Shown one piece after another: positions 1 through 9,269 of a stretch of DNA of 64,000 nucleotides (position 1 is the stretch's first letter; each line of letters starts with the position of its first letter). Position numbers and translations under genes: made by a program. The notes under the pieces were generated by a model. The model ran no database searches and was not told the DNA's origin. It saw only the letters and a program-made list of their open reading frames with translations. Origin of the DNA: Brachycybe producta (lineage: Eukaryota; Arthropoda; Diplopoda; Playtdesmida; Andrognathidae); assembly GCA_036925085.1 (NCBI GenBank), contig JAUPFP010000004.1, positions 7,786,938-7,850,937 on the forward strand, given 5' to 3'.

Positions 1-1883
1 GTACAGATGGCAGTTAAAAAGATGCTTTCAAGACTTGGTGGCACAATGGAAGCAGAGAGGCCCAGATAGAATACAAGCATGCCAAGATAGAGGCCAAACA
101 GCGGGTAGTCTTAGCAAAGAATAAAAAATATGTGGACATGTATGCCAAGTTAGGTACCAGAGCAGGAGAAATGGCAGTATATAAAATGGCTAGGGCTCGG
201 GAGAGGAAAGGCAGGAATATTGAAAAGGTGTTGTGTCAAAGATAATAGGGGCAAAGTATTGTGGGGTAGGAAGCCAGTACGGAACAGGTGGGGGAATATT
301 TTAGTAAGCTTATGAATGAGGGGGTAGAGCATGAGCCTTTCACTGGAAGAAATAATGATGGATAAGGAATGGAGCACATTAGGGCTGAGGAAATTGTTCA
401 GGCATTGCAAAAAATGAAGCTAAAGAAGGCTTTAGGGCCCGGCCAGATGGGATACCAGTAGAGGTGTCTAAGGTCTTGGGGAATGTTGCCATTTCCTGGC
501 TCAAAGTTTGTCAATAGATTGGCTATAGGGGATAAAATGCCAGGAGCATGACAGGACAGCTGGTTAGTGCCTATTTTCAAAGGGAAGGGATGTGGTTCAG
601 GAATGTGAGAACTATAGAAGTATTAAATTGATGAGTCATATGATGAAGCTTTGGGAGAGAGTAATTGAAGCTCGACTATGGGGTAAAACTTCAATTGGGG
701 GAAGTCAGTTTGGGTTTATGCCAGGAAAATCCACAATGCACCCTATTTTTGCCGTAAGGCAAGTTATTGAGAAGTTTCGGCAACCAAGAAAGAGTTACAC
801 ATGGTATTTATAGATCTGGAGAAAGCCTATGGCAGAGTACCATGGAATTTATTGTGGGAGGTCGTACAGAAGAAGGGGGTGAGTGAGATATATAGATATG
901 ATGAGGGACATGTATAGGAATGCACGGACAAGCATTAAGACTGCCTGGGGGTTGTCTGATAGTTTTCGTGATAGGATTGGTGTACACCAGGGCTCAGCAC
1001 TTAGTCCATATCTGTTCATTTTGGTCCTGGATGAGTTACTGGCAGGGGTGAGGCAGGAGGTCTCCTGGTGTATGCTGTTTGCAGATGACATAGTCTTAGT
1101 TGGGGAATCCAAAATGAAACTCGAGATAAGGTTAGAGGAGACTAGGAATGCCTTGGAATCAAAGGGGTTGAAAATAAGTAGGGCAAAAACAGAGTACATG
1201 AAATTTCAGTGGGATGAGAAAGAACAGTTGAATGAGGGGATTAGACTTGGGGACAGTTTAATGCAGCAGGTGCATGACTTCAAATAATTAGGATCTGTGA
1301 TGCAAGATGATGGGAGCTTAGACTTAGACATCACAAACCGGATAAAAGCAGGTTGGCATAGGTGGCGACAGGCTAGTGGGGTATTATGTGAAAAAATTGA
1401 AAAATGAAAAAATTGAATGGAAAGTTTTATAGGACAGTAGTCAGACTAGCTATGTTGTATGGGTCAGAGTGTTGGGCAATCAAGAAGGTGCATGAGGATA
1501 GAATGCAGGTAGCTGAGATGAGAATGCTAAGGTTTATGAGTGGGGTGACCATAAGGGATAGGATCAGAAATTATTTTATTAGGGGTAGTGTAGGGGTAAC
1601 AAGTATAGTAGAAAAGATGCAGGAAAATAGGCTGTGGTGGCTTGGGCATGTCCTCAGGAGCGGGGAAGATGGGCTGTTGAGGCAAGCAATGAACTTAGAC
1701 CTGGGAATAAAATGGGGTAGAGGAAGACCCAAGCAAACCTGGAACATGGTAGTAAAGTGGGATATGGTGTCTTGTGCGGTCACTGGGGGCTTGGTGCAAA
1801 ATCAGAACGAGTGGAAAGTTAGAACCAGCAAGGCCGACCCTGCTGCTTGCGTGATGAAGTACAGGAAATGATGATGAAGATGA
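1..1883 (+). mobile_element. RTE-type non-LTR retrotransposon (LINE), 5'-truncated by the window edge and decayed
   Basis: The reverse transcriptase and the region after it can be read in pieces on the + strand, and the copy ends in a GATGAAGATGAT-like tail near 1871-1883, as RTE elements often do. The pieces are in different frames and are separated by stops, so this is a dead copy. The endonuclease domain would lie left of the window. Assignment to the RTE group rests on the RT fingers and palm, the YGSECW segment and the arrangement downstream of it; the exact clade is inferred. Confidence 0.85.
592..1871 (+). pseudogene. LINE reverse transcriptase and C-terminal region, fragmented
   Basis: Residues such as QFGFMPGKST (about 709-738), HQGSALSPYLF (about 985-1020) and the catalytic FADD (about 1078-1089) mark the fingers and palm of a LINE reverse transcriptase. 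A second open piece, 1404-1871, carries the YGSECWA, RDRIRN and NRLWWLGHVLR segments that follow RT in RTE elements. The frame changes near 813-883, and there is a stop at 1285-1287 followed by another break before 1404. DNA at 150-590 still resembles the coding region upstream of RT but is broken by stops. The enzyme would copy element RNA at a nicked target; this copy cannot make it. Confidence 0.85.
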
Positions 1884-2439
1884 TTTCCTTATTATGAAAA
1901 CAAAATTGACATACCTCCATAATTTGTTGTATTACTATTTAAATGCTCAGAAAAAGAGAAAACGCTATGGCAGTAACCACAACCAGCAAATCGGGTCTTC
2001 ATACGAGGGTTGAAAAGTTGTGGTTTTCAACTTTTATACAGAAGTTAAACAACGAATTAATTTCAAAAACAGTGGTGATTTTATTTTTATTCTTTAGCGA
2101 CTGTGCTTTCATTATAATTGCAGCCCCACACCTCATCGCCTTCTACAAGACAATGATCAAGTGCAAACCTGCAACTTTAAGTCAACAGCAGTTCAACACC
2201 ATCTTTGAAGATAATTTATCAGGCAAAAGTCCGACGAAGTACAAAGACAAAAGATCCTCAAGACTGAGTCTTTAACCAGACTAGTGAGGACGTAAATAGG
2301 TATTATATTGGCCTAGTCCTCCCAGGCCAGATAAAATAAGTGACTTTGCCAATCACTTATAAGATACAAGTGTGAACTCGTCTCGTATTGACAATTAAGC
2401 AGATTCTATCTAGTCGAGAAGGGTCCGTCACAATAACTT
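1884..2439. other. No gene recognised
   Basis: AT-rich DNA with one open frame (1943-2275) that has no motif I recognise and no supporting splice or promoter signals. It includes a short hairpin at about 2010-2035 (GTTGAAAAGTTG / CAACTTTTATAC). I see nothing else. Confidence 0.4.
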
Positions 2440-2720
2440 CAAAAAAAATAATTCATAAATTCTCTAGGAAAAATTAATTTCACAAATAACAAAATTCCAA
2501 AAAAATCACTCAAAATAGCTCGGGCCACATTTTGTGGCTCGCGGGCCACAAGCATATTTTACTCAATTGGCTGCCATCTTCCTTTCATACACAAAACAAT
2601 AACTTCAAATTCCACCTCACAACCAATTTTTTTCACAAATAATAAATTAAAAAAATCACTCAAAACAGCACGAGGGCTCATTTTGTGGCACATTTTCCAC
2701 AAGCGTAATTCAACCCAACC
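2440..2720. repeat. Two degenerate tandem copies of a unit of about 150-170 bp
   Basis: Both copies contain CAATAACTTCAAA, TTTCACAAATAA, AAAAAATCACTCAAAA and CATTTTGTGGC in the same order, the second beginning near 2598. The repeated block is non-coding. Confidence 0.6.
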
Positions 2721-2823
2721 ACCCACAGCAAAAACCAATAATATTCCACCTCACTTCACTCCTTTTTATATTCCACCTAGCACCACCTCATCGCCGCCAT
2801 CTTGTTTTTGCGTTCTCACCCCT

Positions 2824-2919
2824 TTAACACCTACGTGGACCGGAAGTGACGTCAGGGGTGGCTCGCGGGCCCGCACGTTGCACACCCCCACATCGTTTCC
2901 GGTCCAGGTAGGTGTTAAA
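2824..2919. repeat. Hairpin, arms of about 20 bp
   Basis: TTAACACCTACGTGGACCGG near 2824-2843 pairs with CCGGTCCAGGTAGGTGTTAA near 2900-2919. The loop is GC-rich and carries GACGTCA-like sequence. It may be a very short MITE. DNA from 2920 to 3440 holds only a weaker inverted repeat (about 2990-3010 with 3085-3110). Confidence 0.6.
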
Positions 2920-3439
2920 TACTACTAGTATGTGTGACTCTTTCCTAAGTTTCTTCATTCATCGCATTTACACCTACCACCAAATTCACAACTGTTTGTA
3001 CGCGGATAAGTATCCGTATTTCTAGCTATAGCCATAGATTTAACCATTGATTAGACTAGATATATATATATGGTTACCTACCTATCCGCATATCAACAAG
3101 TGGTGAATATTACGGACAAGGAAGCCATAATTCCATACGTTTTTTAAGCAACTTTAAATAGAAATGAAAATGTGTTAAGGATTTTAGATATCACACAAGC
3201 TACTGTTCAGTGAAACTTTGATCTAATAAAACTTGCAATGTGTAATATGAGACGCAATTTGAACAAAATAGATTTGCAACTACTGCGAAGTGAACTTTTT
3301 ATGAACGTTTAGAAAATAACATCATATTCTTTTCATCCTGTTCATATTTGCATTAAAACGTTTATTTTGAAAGATCCAACAGAAAAATACATTTCATCTA
3401 TTTAACTATTTCTAAATTGACACAAACTTTCAATTTTTT

Positions 3440-4230
3440 TGTTCTACTTAGAAACCATTACCTCCAGAAATTTCTTGTCAAAATATTGTCAAGAATTACT
3501 CAACGATTACCAAAACGATTTTATAAATTTAAAATAAGTGATTACTATAATTTAAAAATATAAAAATGAGTTGACCAAACCAACACCACATTGTTCACCA
3601 AACAACAGACATTGGCAACAAAACCCCCAAAGTATACTCCTCTATTCAAAATCTGATGTGTTGTCACCTCACATTACTTTCATTTGAATGTACTATGGAT
3701 TTAATATTTGAATTATTCCACGTGGAAGGTTGTACTGAATTGAATATGAATAGGGAATGCCTATATTTCATTAAGGAATTCTGGAAATGTGAGGTGACAA
3801 CCTTTGACATAAAAATGTGGGGGAGACTTTCATTTTTGGAAATTTAAAATGGCGTTGTTTGGTGACTCAGGATAAGTCACTTCGTTTTTTCAATTATTTT
3901 TTTCAATTATTGACTAATTTTAAAATTTAACAAATCGTTTTGACAGTCGTTGGGTAAGTCTGGAAAATATTTTGAAAAGAAATTTCTGGAGGTAATGGTC
4001 TCTTTAATTAAATACATGTATTCCATATTTATATTCAACTTAATACAACATTCCAATCAGCTCGAGAGCCACGTGACAGGTGGGATAATTCAAAAATCAA
4101 AGCCATAGTGCTGTGATATGAATAGGGCATTAAAAGCAATGTGAAGTGACACCATCAAAATTCGAGTAGAGGAGTATACTTTGCAGTTTTTTATTGCCAA
4201 TGTCTGTTTGGTGGCGCATCTATCTGATTA
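3440..4230. repeat. Nested inverted-repeat (foldback/MITE-like) cluster
   Basis: The outer arm ACCATTACCTCCAGAAATTTC at about 3457 is repeated inverted at about 3980-4000. Inner arms around CACCAAACAAC (3597) and GTTGTTTGGTG (3854), and around GTGTTGTCACCTCACAT (3658) and ATGTGAGGTGACAAC (3787), are also inverted. The segment 3600-3660 recurs inverted at 4150-4215. The 63-codon frame at 3656-3847 is inside this palindrome and is not taken as a gene. Confidence 0.65.
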
Positions 4231-4280
4231 AGGCCATTTATATAAATATTAATATATATATATATATTAATTTCTTAATT

Positions 4281-4286
4281 AATGAC
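4281..4286. repeat. Left target-site duplication of the Polinton, AATGAC
   Basis: The same six bases follow the right terminus at 19194-19199. Six-base duplications are the hallmark of Polinton integration. Confidence 0.95.
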
Positions 4287-4440
4287 AGTAGTATAGTAAA
4301 ACTCATTTCTGCGCCACTCTATGGAGATTAACATGGGGTTCATTTCTGCGCCACTTACACCTTTTAATGTGGTGTAGATCTGTGCTGCCGTATACATTCA
4401 GTAGCTAGACCGTCAAGATTGAAGGGTGTAAAACCGTCAA
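4287..4440 (+). repeat. Polinton left terminal inverted repeat
   Basis: About 154 bp that match the reverse complement of 19042-19193 with only a few differences and a 2-bp gap near TTTCTGCGCC. Similarity stops after ACCGTCAA. Confidence 0.95.
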
Positions 4441-4471
4441 TGGCATAAAAATTTAGTTTATGAACATTGCT

Positions 4472-4604
4472 GGTTTTACACCTGAAGATCTTAATAGCCC
4501 AGCTATTGTATGTATGCAACATGAGAAGTATACCACATTGAAAGGTTTAAGTGACACAGAAACTTACACCATGTTAATCTTCAAAAGACACAAAAATGAG
4601 TTTT
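4472..4604 (-). repeat. Diverged inverted copy of the TIR, just inside the left end
   Basis: From GGTTTTACACCT to CAAAAATGAGTTTT this segment follows the order of the right-end TIR (GGTTTTACACCC ... CAAATGAGTTTT) but is much more diverged. The left end is therefore itself an imperfect palindrome. Confidence 0.75.
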
Positions 4605-4655
4605 TTTTTTTTTAAATTAACTACAATTTTGATTACAAAAACAACATCATGAACC

Positions 4656-4667
4656 TATATATAAAAG
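4656..4667 (+). promoter_or_regulatory. TATA box for the Bcl-2-like gene
   Basis: TATATATAAAAG lies 32 bp before the first ATG (4699), which implies a very short 5' leader. Inferred from sequence only. Confidence 0.5.
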
Positions 4668-4698
4668 AAGATTGAAACACCAATATTGCTAACATTTG

Positions 4699-5193
4699 AT
4701 GAAAATGTTTCTAGATGATATGGTCTCAACAAAAATTATAGCCATTGATATATGGAAAATGGCTAGTTTTAAAATTGATTCACAGTACAACAAATCAAGA
4801 TATTCAGAAATAATATATAATCATGCTGAGAAAGTTCATAGAAAACACATTCACTTATTTCACAATATTGTTCAGAAACTAAAACTTTATGAAAATAATC
4901 ATGAAGAAGTTTTATATCTCCTGTTGAAAGAATTATTTGACCAGAATGAAGTCACATGGGGCAGTATAATTGTTGCCTATGCATTGCTTATAGAAATAGC
5001 CCATTGTGGATTTAGTCAACAAATGGCAGTGTGTATTGGAAATTTTTTATCTGTGTTCACGTCATCATGGATTAAGAAAAGAGGTGGCTGGTCATCACTA
5101 TGCAACTTACCAGAAAATCATTCAATGCACAGTACAATAAAGACATGGATTTGTATAATTATGATAACACAACTGCTCATATGGCTATGTTAG
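4699..5193 (+). CDS. Bcl-2-like apoptosis regulator with C-terminal membrane anchor
   Basis: A 164-codon open frame. TWGSIIVAYAL (around residues 92-102) fits the BH1 pattern (NWGR-like start of the central hairpin), and SWIKKRGGWSS (around residues 126-136) fits BH2 (WI..GGW). The last 20 or so residues (TWICIIMITQLLIWLC) form a hydrophobic tail, as in tail-anchored Bcl-2 proteins of mitochondrial or ER membranes. Length and motif order fit the family. Bcl-2 homologues are known in several DNA viruses and, as I recall, in adintoviruses, where blocking of host cell death is the presumed role; here that is inference. The gene is first in the rightward block, directly inside the TIR, and its frame is intact. 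I start at 4699; a second ATG lies at 4705. No clear BH3 was assigned, so pro- versus anti-apoptotic action cannot be read from sequence. Confidence 0.82.
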   Translation: MKMFLDDMVSTKIIAIDIWKMASFKIDSQYNKSRYSEIIYNHAEKVHRKHIHLFHNIVQKLKLYENNHEEVLYLLLKELFDQNEVTWGSIIVAYALLIEIAHCGFSQQMAVCIGNFLSVFTSSWIKKRGGWSSLCNLPENHSMHSTIKTWICIIMITQLLIWLC

Positions 5194-5263
5194 GACACAT
5201 CAAAAACAAGTTAAGACCTGCTATATCATGACACATGTGACAACTGACATAGTGAATTTTATT

Positions 5264-5276
5264 GTATATAAATAAG
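5264..5276 (+). promoter_or_regulatory. TATA-like element before the second Polinton gene
   Basis: GTATATAAATAAG lies about 120 bp before the ATG at 5394. Between them AAAG/GTAATG (donor at 5336) and TTCATTGCAG (acceptor ending 5392) could bound a 57-bp intron in the leader. Both are suggestions only. Confidence 0.35.
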
Positions 5277-5393
5277 AGTTGAATCGTCTTTTTCTCACAA
5301 TTTTAACTACTTTTTGGATGCACAAACTGATAAAGGTAATGAATACATAAATACACTTTAGATTCTTGGATGTTAATGTATATTCATTGCAGA

Positions 5394-5938
5394 ATGGATA
5401 TTCTCAACAATATAACTACAATTATTGATTGTGATGGGTTTCGAATTGGTCAAAAATTTTACGTCAAAGAAATGGGATATTACACATTGACTGATCATCA
5501 GCCATACAGTATTTTTGTCCGTGTACCTCATGATCCTGTTATGACATTGAAAGATCTTAAGACAATGCATTATGTTACAAAACATGTCCATGGTCTTCCT
5601 TATAAAATGAAGTTGATGATCTTACAGAGAATGGTCTTGATGCATTGCTTATAAGTTTATACAGTATTGCATTAACAAGAAATCCTAGAGCTTTATTTCC
5701 ATACAAGGGTGGGGAAATTGAAAAACAACTACTATCCCGTTTGGATATTCCAAGTGTTAATCTTGAGAAACTTGGGCTAAATGCAAAATATGAAGATCTG
5801 TTAGATTCATTTGGCATAATTACAACTGACTATTCTTGTTCACGTCATACTGAAAGAACTGATCATAAGGTACATTGTTCAAAAAATGAAGCTTTCGTGT
5901 TTGGACTGTGGGTTAAGAAACAGAAAAAAATAAAGTAA
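5394..5938 (+). pseudogene. Conserved-type Polinton protein of unknown function, frameshifted
   Basis: The first part (5394 to about 5610) contains IIDCDGF and FYVKEMGYY, like the first strands of an RNase H-type fold, followed by VTKHVHGLPYK. The second part, in another frame and extending to 5938, has PRALFPYKGGEIEKQLL and a C-terminal CSRHTERTDHKVHCS...GLW segment. The reading frame shifts between about 5600 and 5625. I associate this order (DxDGF, HGLP, FPYKG..K, C..H..H..C) with a hypothetical protein found near transposons in invertebrates, but I cannot name it. The nuclease-like fold is a guess. Confidence 0.5.
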
Positions 5939-5973
5939 TATACAAACAAATTTTTTGATTAAATTTAAATAGA

Positions 5974-6330
5974 ATGTCTAAGCCAAAGGATTTTCCAGAT
6001 ATCAAAGAAAGTGTAATCCATTACATGAAAATTGCGAAGATGGATTCAAAATGGACCATGTCATGTAATCAAAAGAATTACCAAGAAATGGATGAAGGAT
6101 ATGAAAGTCAACCCTTCACATATTCCACCATTGATGATGTTGATGGATATAAACAATCTGTTGATGTATTATTTAAATGCATTAATAATCTTTTTGTGCT
6201 CAAACATTGGATTGAAAAAAGAAAACCAACTAAGTCCACAGTTTTAGAAGGAATTATGTATCTTATTGCACATTGGAATGATTATGAATGGCATAAATCG
6301 ATTTATGATATTTGTATAAATATTGAATAA
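5974..6330 (+). CDS. Small Polinton protein, unknown function
   Basis: A 118-codon open frame, acidic in the middle, starting MSKPKDFPD, 35 bp after the preceding frame and 41 bp before the ATPase. It has no signal peptide or membrane segment that I can see, and no recognised motif. A helix-rich second half (LKHWIEKRKPTKSTVLEGIM) is the only visible feature. Being intact and co-oriented supports it as a real gene of the element. Function is not assigned. Confidence 0.5.
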   Translation: MSKPKDFPDIKESVIHYMKIAKMDSKWTMSCNQKNYQEMDEGYESQPFTYSTIDDVDGYKQSVDVLFKCINNLFVLKHWIEKRKPTKSTVLEGIMYLIAHWNDYEWHKSIYDICINIE

Positions 6331-6371
6331 ATATCCATTTTTCTTTATTTTTGTATTGTGACTGAAAGAGT

Positions 6372-7208
6372 ATGAGTGGAGTGAATGAAAGGTCTAAATA
6401 TACCATTGCTCAGATGGTAGAAGAGGTAATTCCAAACAATCATAAAACAAATATAAAGTACCTTATAATATGTGTTTCTTCACTTATGCTGATTCTTGAG
6501 GCTGTGAACATTGCCATTTCTTGTACATTTAATAATAACTACCTTCAGAATCAACTTATGTTGCTACCAAATATAAAAAATGAGGCTGGTTTTCTTCATT
6601 TGAAAGCTCCATTTAGAATGATAATTGCAGGACCTTCAAGCTGTGGAAAATCTACTTTTGTTAAAAAACTTCTCCACCATGCAAATAAAATGATTGACCC
6701 TCCACCTGAATCTATAACATGGTATTATTCCCAATATCAGGATTGGTTTTCTATGTTTCAAAATCAAGTCACATTTATTCATGGTATGCCAGACATGAAA
6801 GAATTCAATTGTGATAAAAATCACCTTATTGTACTGTATCTTTTTCAAGAAGTGAACAAAGACATTGTTCAACTATTTACCTGCGATTCACATCACCGCA
6901 ACATTAGTGTCATATTTATTACACAAAACATTTTTCATAAAAGCCCACATCAGCGAACAATTTCATTGAATGCCTCATATCTTATACTTTTTAAAAACCC
7001 TCGTGACAAATCCCAGATTGCTCATTTGGCACAACAGATGTACCCTGGTAACAGCAAATTTATGATTGATGCCTTCAACAAATGTACTAAAGAACCATTT
7101 AGTTATTTACTGGCTGATTTCACTCAGATTGCTGATGAGAATATGCGACTAAGGACAAATATATTTCCTGGTGAACAGACAGCTGTATTTATTCCAAAGC
7201 AACGATGA
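6372..7208 (+). CDS. ATP: A32/FtsK-HerA-type packaging ATPase, Walker B damaged
   Basis: A 278-codon frame. The ATPase domain starts near residue 70. GPSSCGKST (about 6631-6657) is a textbook Walker A, and SHHRNISVIFITQN matches the sensor region of Polinton genome-packaging ATPases, which drive DNA into the capsid. At the Walker B position the chain reads LIVLYLFQE, where this family has two acidic residues after the hydrophobic run. One tyrosine replaces the pair, as a 3-base deletion plus substitutions would leave, so ATP hydrolysis is probably lost. The first 60 or so residues, with a hydrophobic stretch (KYLIICVSSLMLILEAVNIA), are not part of the ATPase and may be an acquired or fused extension. 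The stop overlaps the next ATG (ATGA, 7205-7208). Confidence 0.88.
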   Translation: MSGVNERSKYTIAQMVEEVIPNNHKTNIKYLIICVSSLMLILEAVNIAISCTFNNNYLQNQLMLLPNIKNEAGFLHLKAPFRMIIAGPSSCGKSTFVKKLLHHANKMIDPPPESITWYYSQYQDWFSMFQNQVTFIHGMPDMKEFNCDKNHLIVLYLFQEVNKDIVQLFTCDSHHRNISVIFITQNIFHKSPHQRTISLNASYLILFKNPRDKSQIAHLAQQMYPGNSKFMIDAFNKCTKEPFSYLLADFTQIADENMRLRTNIFPGEQTAVFIPKQR

Positions 7209-7570
7209 AGACACAACAGAAGGTTCCTTAGCGATTAGCACGTAACATTCACAGACTTTATGTAACTGCAGAAAGTAATCCTAAGCTTCAAAAAGAACTT
7301 ATAAAATTATCTAATTTGGATTTCATACAATGTTTATGTGATTGTGCACACAATATACAGAAAAATAATGTTCACATAAACAAAAAAGAAAAACTGAAAC
7401 TAAGGCCATACATCCATACACTTCATACCTTGACTAATGTGAAACTATCACCCAAATCAAAAAAACAATCTCTACTTAGTCAAAAAGGTGGTTGGCTACC
7501 CCTTGGTCTTCTCATTAAACCTGTACTATCTATGCTTGGAGGGGTAACTGCATCTGAGATTGGAAAATAA
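7205..7570 (+). pseudogene. Small basic virion-type protein (Polinton conserved), early nonsense codon
   Basis: The frame opens at the ATG that overlaps the ATPase stop, meets TAG at 7229-7231 (codon 9), and then stays open to 7570. The body is basic, with CLCDCAHNIQ and KKEKLKLRPY, and ends in QKGGWLPLGLL and a small hydrophobic Gly-rich tail. I know this layout (basic body, KGG[FW]LP, hydrophobic end) from Polintons and adintoviruses, where it is compared with small adenovirus core or minor virion proteins. Reinitiation at an internal codon (for example near 7316) could still give a shorter product. The stop codon and the next ATG form TAATG. Confidence 0.65.
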
Positions 7571-8211
7571 TGGCAGAGAAAATGATCATCGTTCCAGCAG
7601 ATATGTGGGAAAAAGAGCAACAAGAAAAGGCGATGCGAGACATTCCAGTAAATCGCACTTTACAAGATATTGAATCTCAAATTTATAATATATTAGATTC
7701 AAAAAATATTGACACTTTCAATAAAGTTTTGATACTTGGTCAACTGCAGCAGAGATATAAGAATATATATGATCATAGACCAGTGGAGCCAACAAGGGTT
7801 TTGTTAGAGGATCACACATCACCAACTAACCAACCTGATGAAGCAATCAAAATGCCTCCATTTTACTAAGAAATTATAAATCAAATGCCAAAAAGTCTAC
7901 AAAAAAGAGCACATGATCTTTTGGATACCATTGCATCTAGTAAAGGAGCTTTAAGCTGGAATTCAAATCATCAACTTGTTATAAATGGAGCAATTATTCC
8001 AAACACAAACATCATTGATTTAGTTAGAGATTTAATAGACAGTAGACATGGTCAAAAATATAATCCAACTGGATGGGAAACATTTATTACTCATTTAAAA
8101 ACAATAAACATACCAAGATCGTTAATTGCTAATGATAAACGTTGGAACTACAAATCTGTACCTGACATAAGCTCATCTATTAATGAACCAATTTTATGGG
8201 AAGAAAAATGA
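7570..8211 (+). pseudogene. Polinton conserved protein of unknown function, one internal stop
   Basis: A single frame runs from 7570 to 8211 except for TAA at 7867-7869. The N-terminal half is charged and helical (KEQQEKAMRD, ILGQLQQRYKNIY). The C-terminal half has KSLQKRAHDLLDTI, LSWNSNHQLVINGAIIPNTNIIDLV and PTGWETFITHLK. This two-part plan recurs just upstream of integrase in Polintons as I know them, but its role is not established. The 3' end overlaps the integrase start at 8183 by 29 bases. Both halves could only be made together by readthrough. Confidence 0.6.
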
Positions 8212-9269
8212 AAAATACAAGTCAATTAAAAAAATCTACTATAATCCAAGTTCTAGTGGATCATTTGGGGGTATAGAAAGACTTTATTTGGCATCAAGAA
8301 AAAAATTTACCAGAGAAGAAATTAAAAATTGGCTTCAAACTCAGGATGTGTATACACTTCATAAGCCAGCAAGAATAAATTTCAAAAGAAACAGGACTCT
8401 TGTGAACACTATAGATGATGTTTGGCAATTGGATTTGGTTGATATGCAGACATATAGAAACAGTAATGATGGCTACAACTATCTTCTGACATGTATAGAT
8501 ATTTTTTCTAAATATGCATGGGTAAGACCATTGAAGCATAAAACTGGAAAAGAAATGGTTACTACAATGGAAAATATTTTACAAGCAGGGAGAAAACCAA
8601 GAAAAATTCAAACTGACCAAGGAAAAGAATTCTTAAATCATACCTTCCAATCATTTTTAAAAAATAACTCTATTGGATTCTATACAACGTTTAATGAAAC
8701 AAAGGCTGCAGTTGTAGAACGTTTTAACAGAACTTTGAAGACACGCATGTGGCGGTATTTTACCTCAAAAGGGAATCATCGCTATATTGACAAACTTCAG
8801 CAATTAGTTAAAGGTTATAATAACTCACATCATCGCAGCATTGGAATGCCCCCCAATAAAGTAAAACTTTAGGATGTAAATGCTATTTTTAAGAGACTGT
8901 TCCCAAATGTGAATAGTAGTTTGCCAAAATACACCATTGGAGACAGTGTAGATTTATAGATTTCAGAAAGGATACTTGCCTAATTGGTCAGATGAAGTTT
9001 TTACAATAAGTGAATGTGTAGATCATATACCACAAGTGTATCGTGTGAAAGATATTGATGGACAGCAGCTTAAAGGAACATTCTATAAAGAAGAACTGCA
9101 AAAAATTGTAAAATCAGATAAGGATTTGTGGTTTATTGAGAAGATTGTTGCTGAAAAAGGTAGGGGTCATAACCGACAGCTACTCATTAAGTGGAAAGGT
9201 TATTCTGATAAACACAACAGCTGGATTAGAGCAAGTGATTTGAAACACTTAGACAATGAGTCGTCCTGA
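8183..9269 (+). pseudogene. INT: Retroviral-type (rve) integrase with C-terminal chromodomain, broken
   Basis: The core domain carries the D-D-E triad: WQLDLVDMQ (about 8425), IQTDQGKEF (about 8610) and VVERFNRTLKTRMW (about 8713). TAG at 8870-8872 ends the first open part after PPNKVKL, and a frameshift near 8955 follows. The rest (to 9269) holds LWFIEKIVAEKG...LLIKWKGYSDKHNSWI, a chromodomain that in Polinton integrases may guide target choice through histone marks. The enzyme would insert the linear genome and make the 6-bp duplication seen at the ends. With a stop and a frameshift this copy is inactive. The 3' end overlaps the next ORF by 14 bases. Confidence 0.93.

Noticed and set aside
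1943-2275. 110-codon open frame
   Set aside because: No recognisable motif, promoter or splice support, and it lies between repeats.
3656-3847. 63-codon frame in the nested palindrome
   Set aside because: Part of inverted-repeat DNA with mirrored sequence at both ends; no coding signal.
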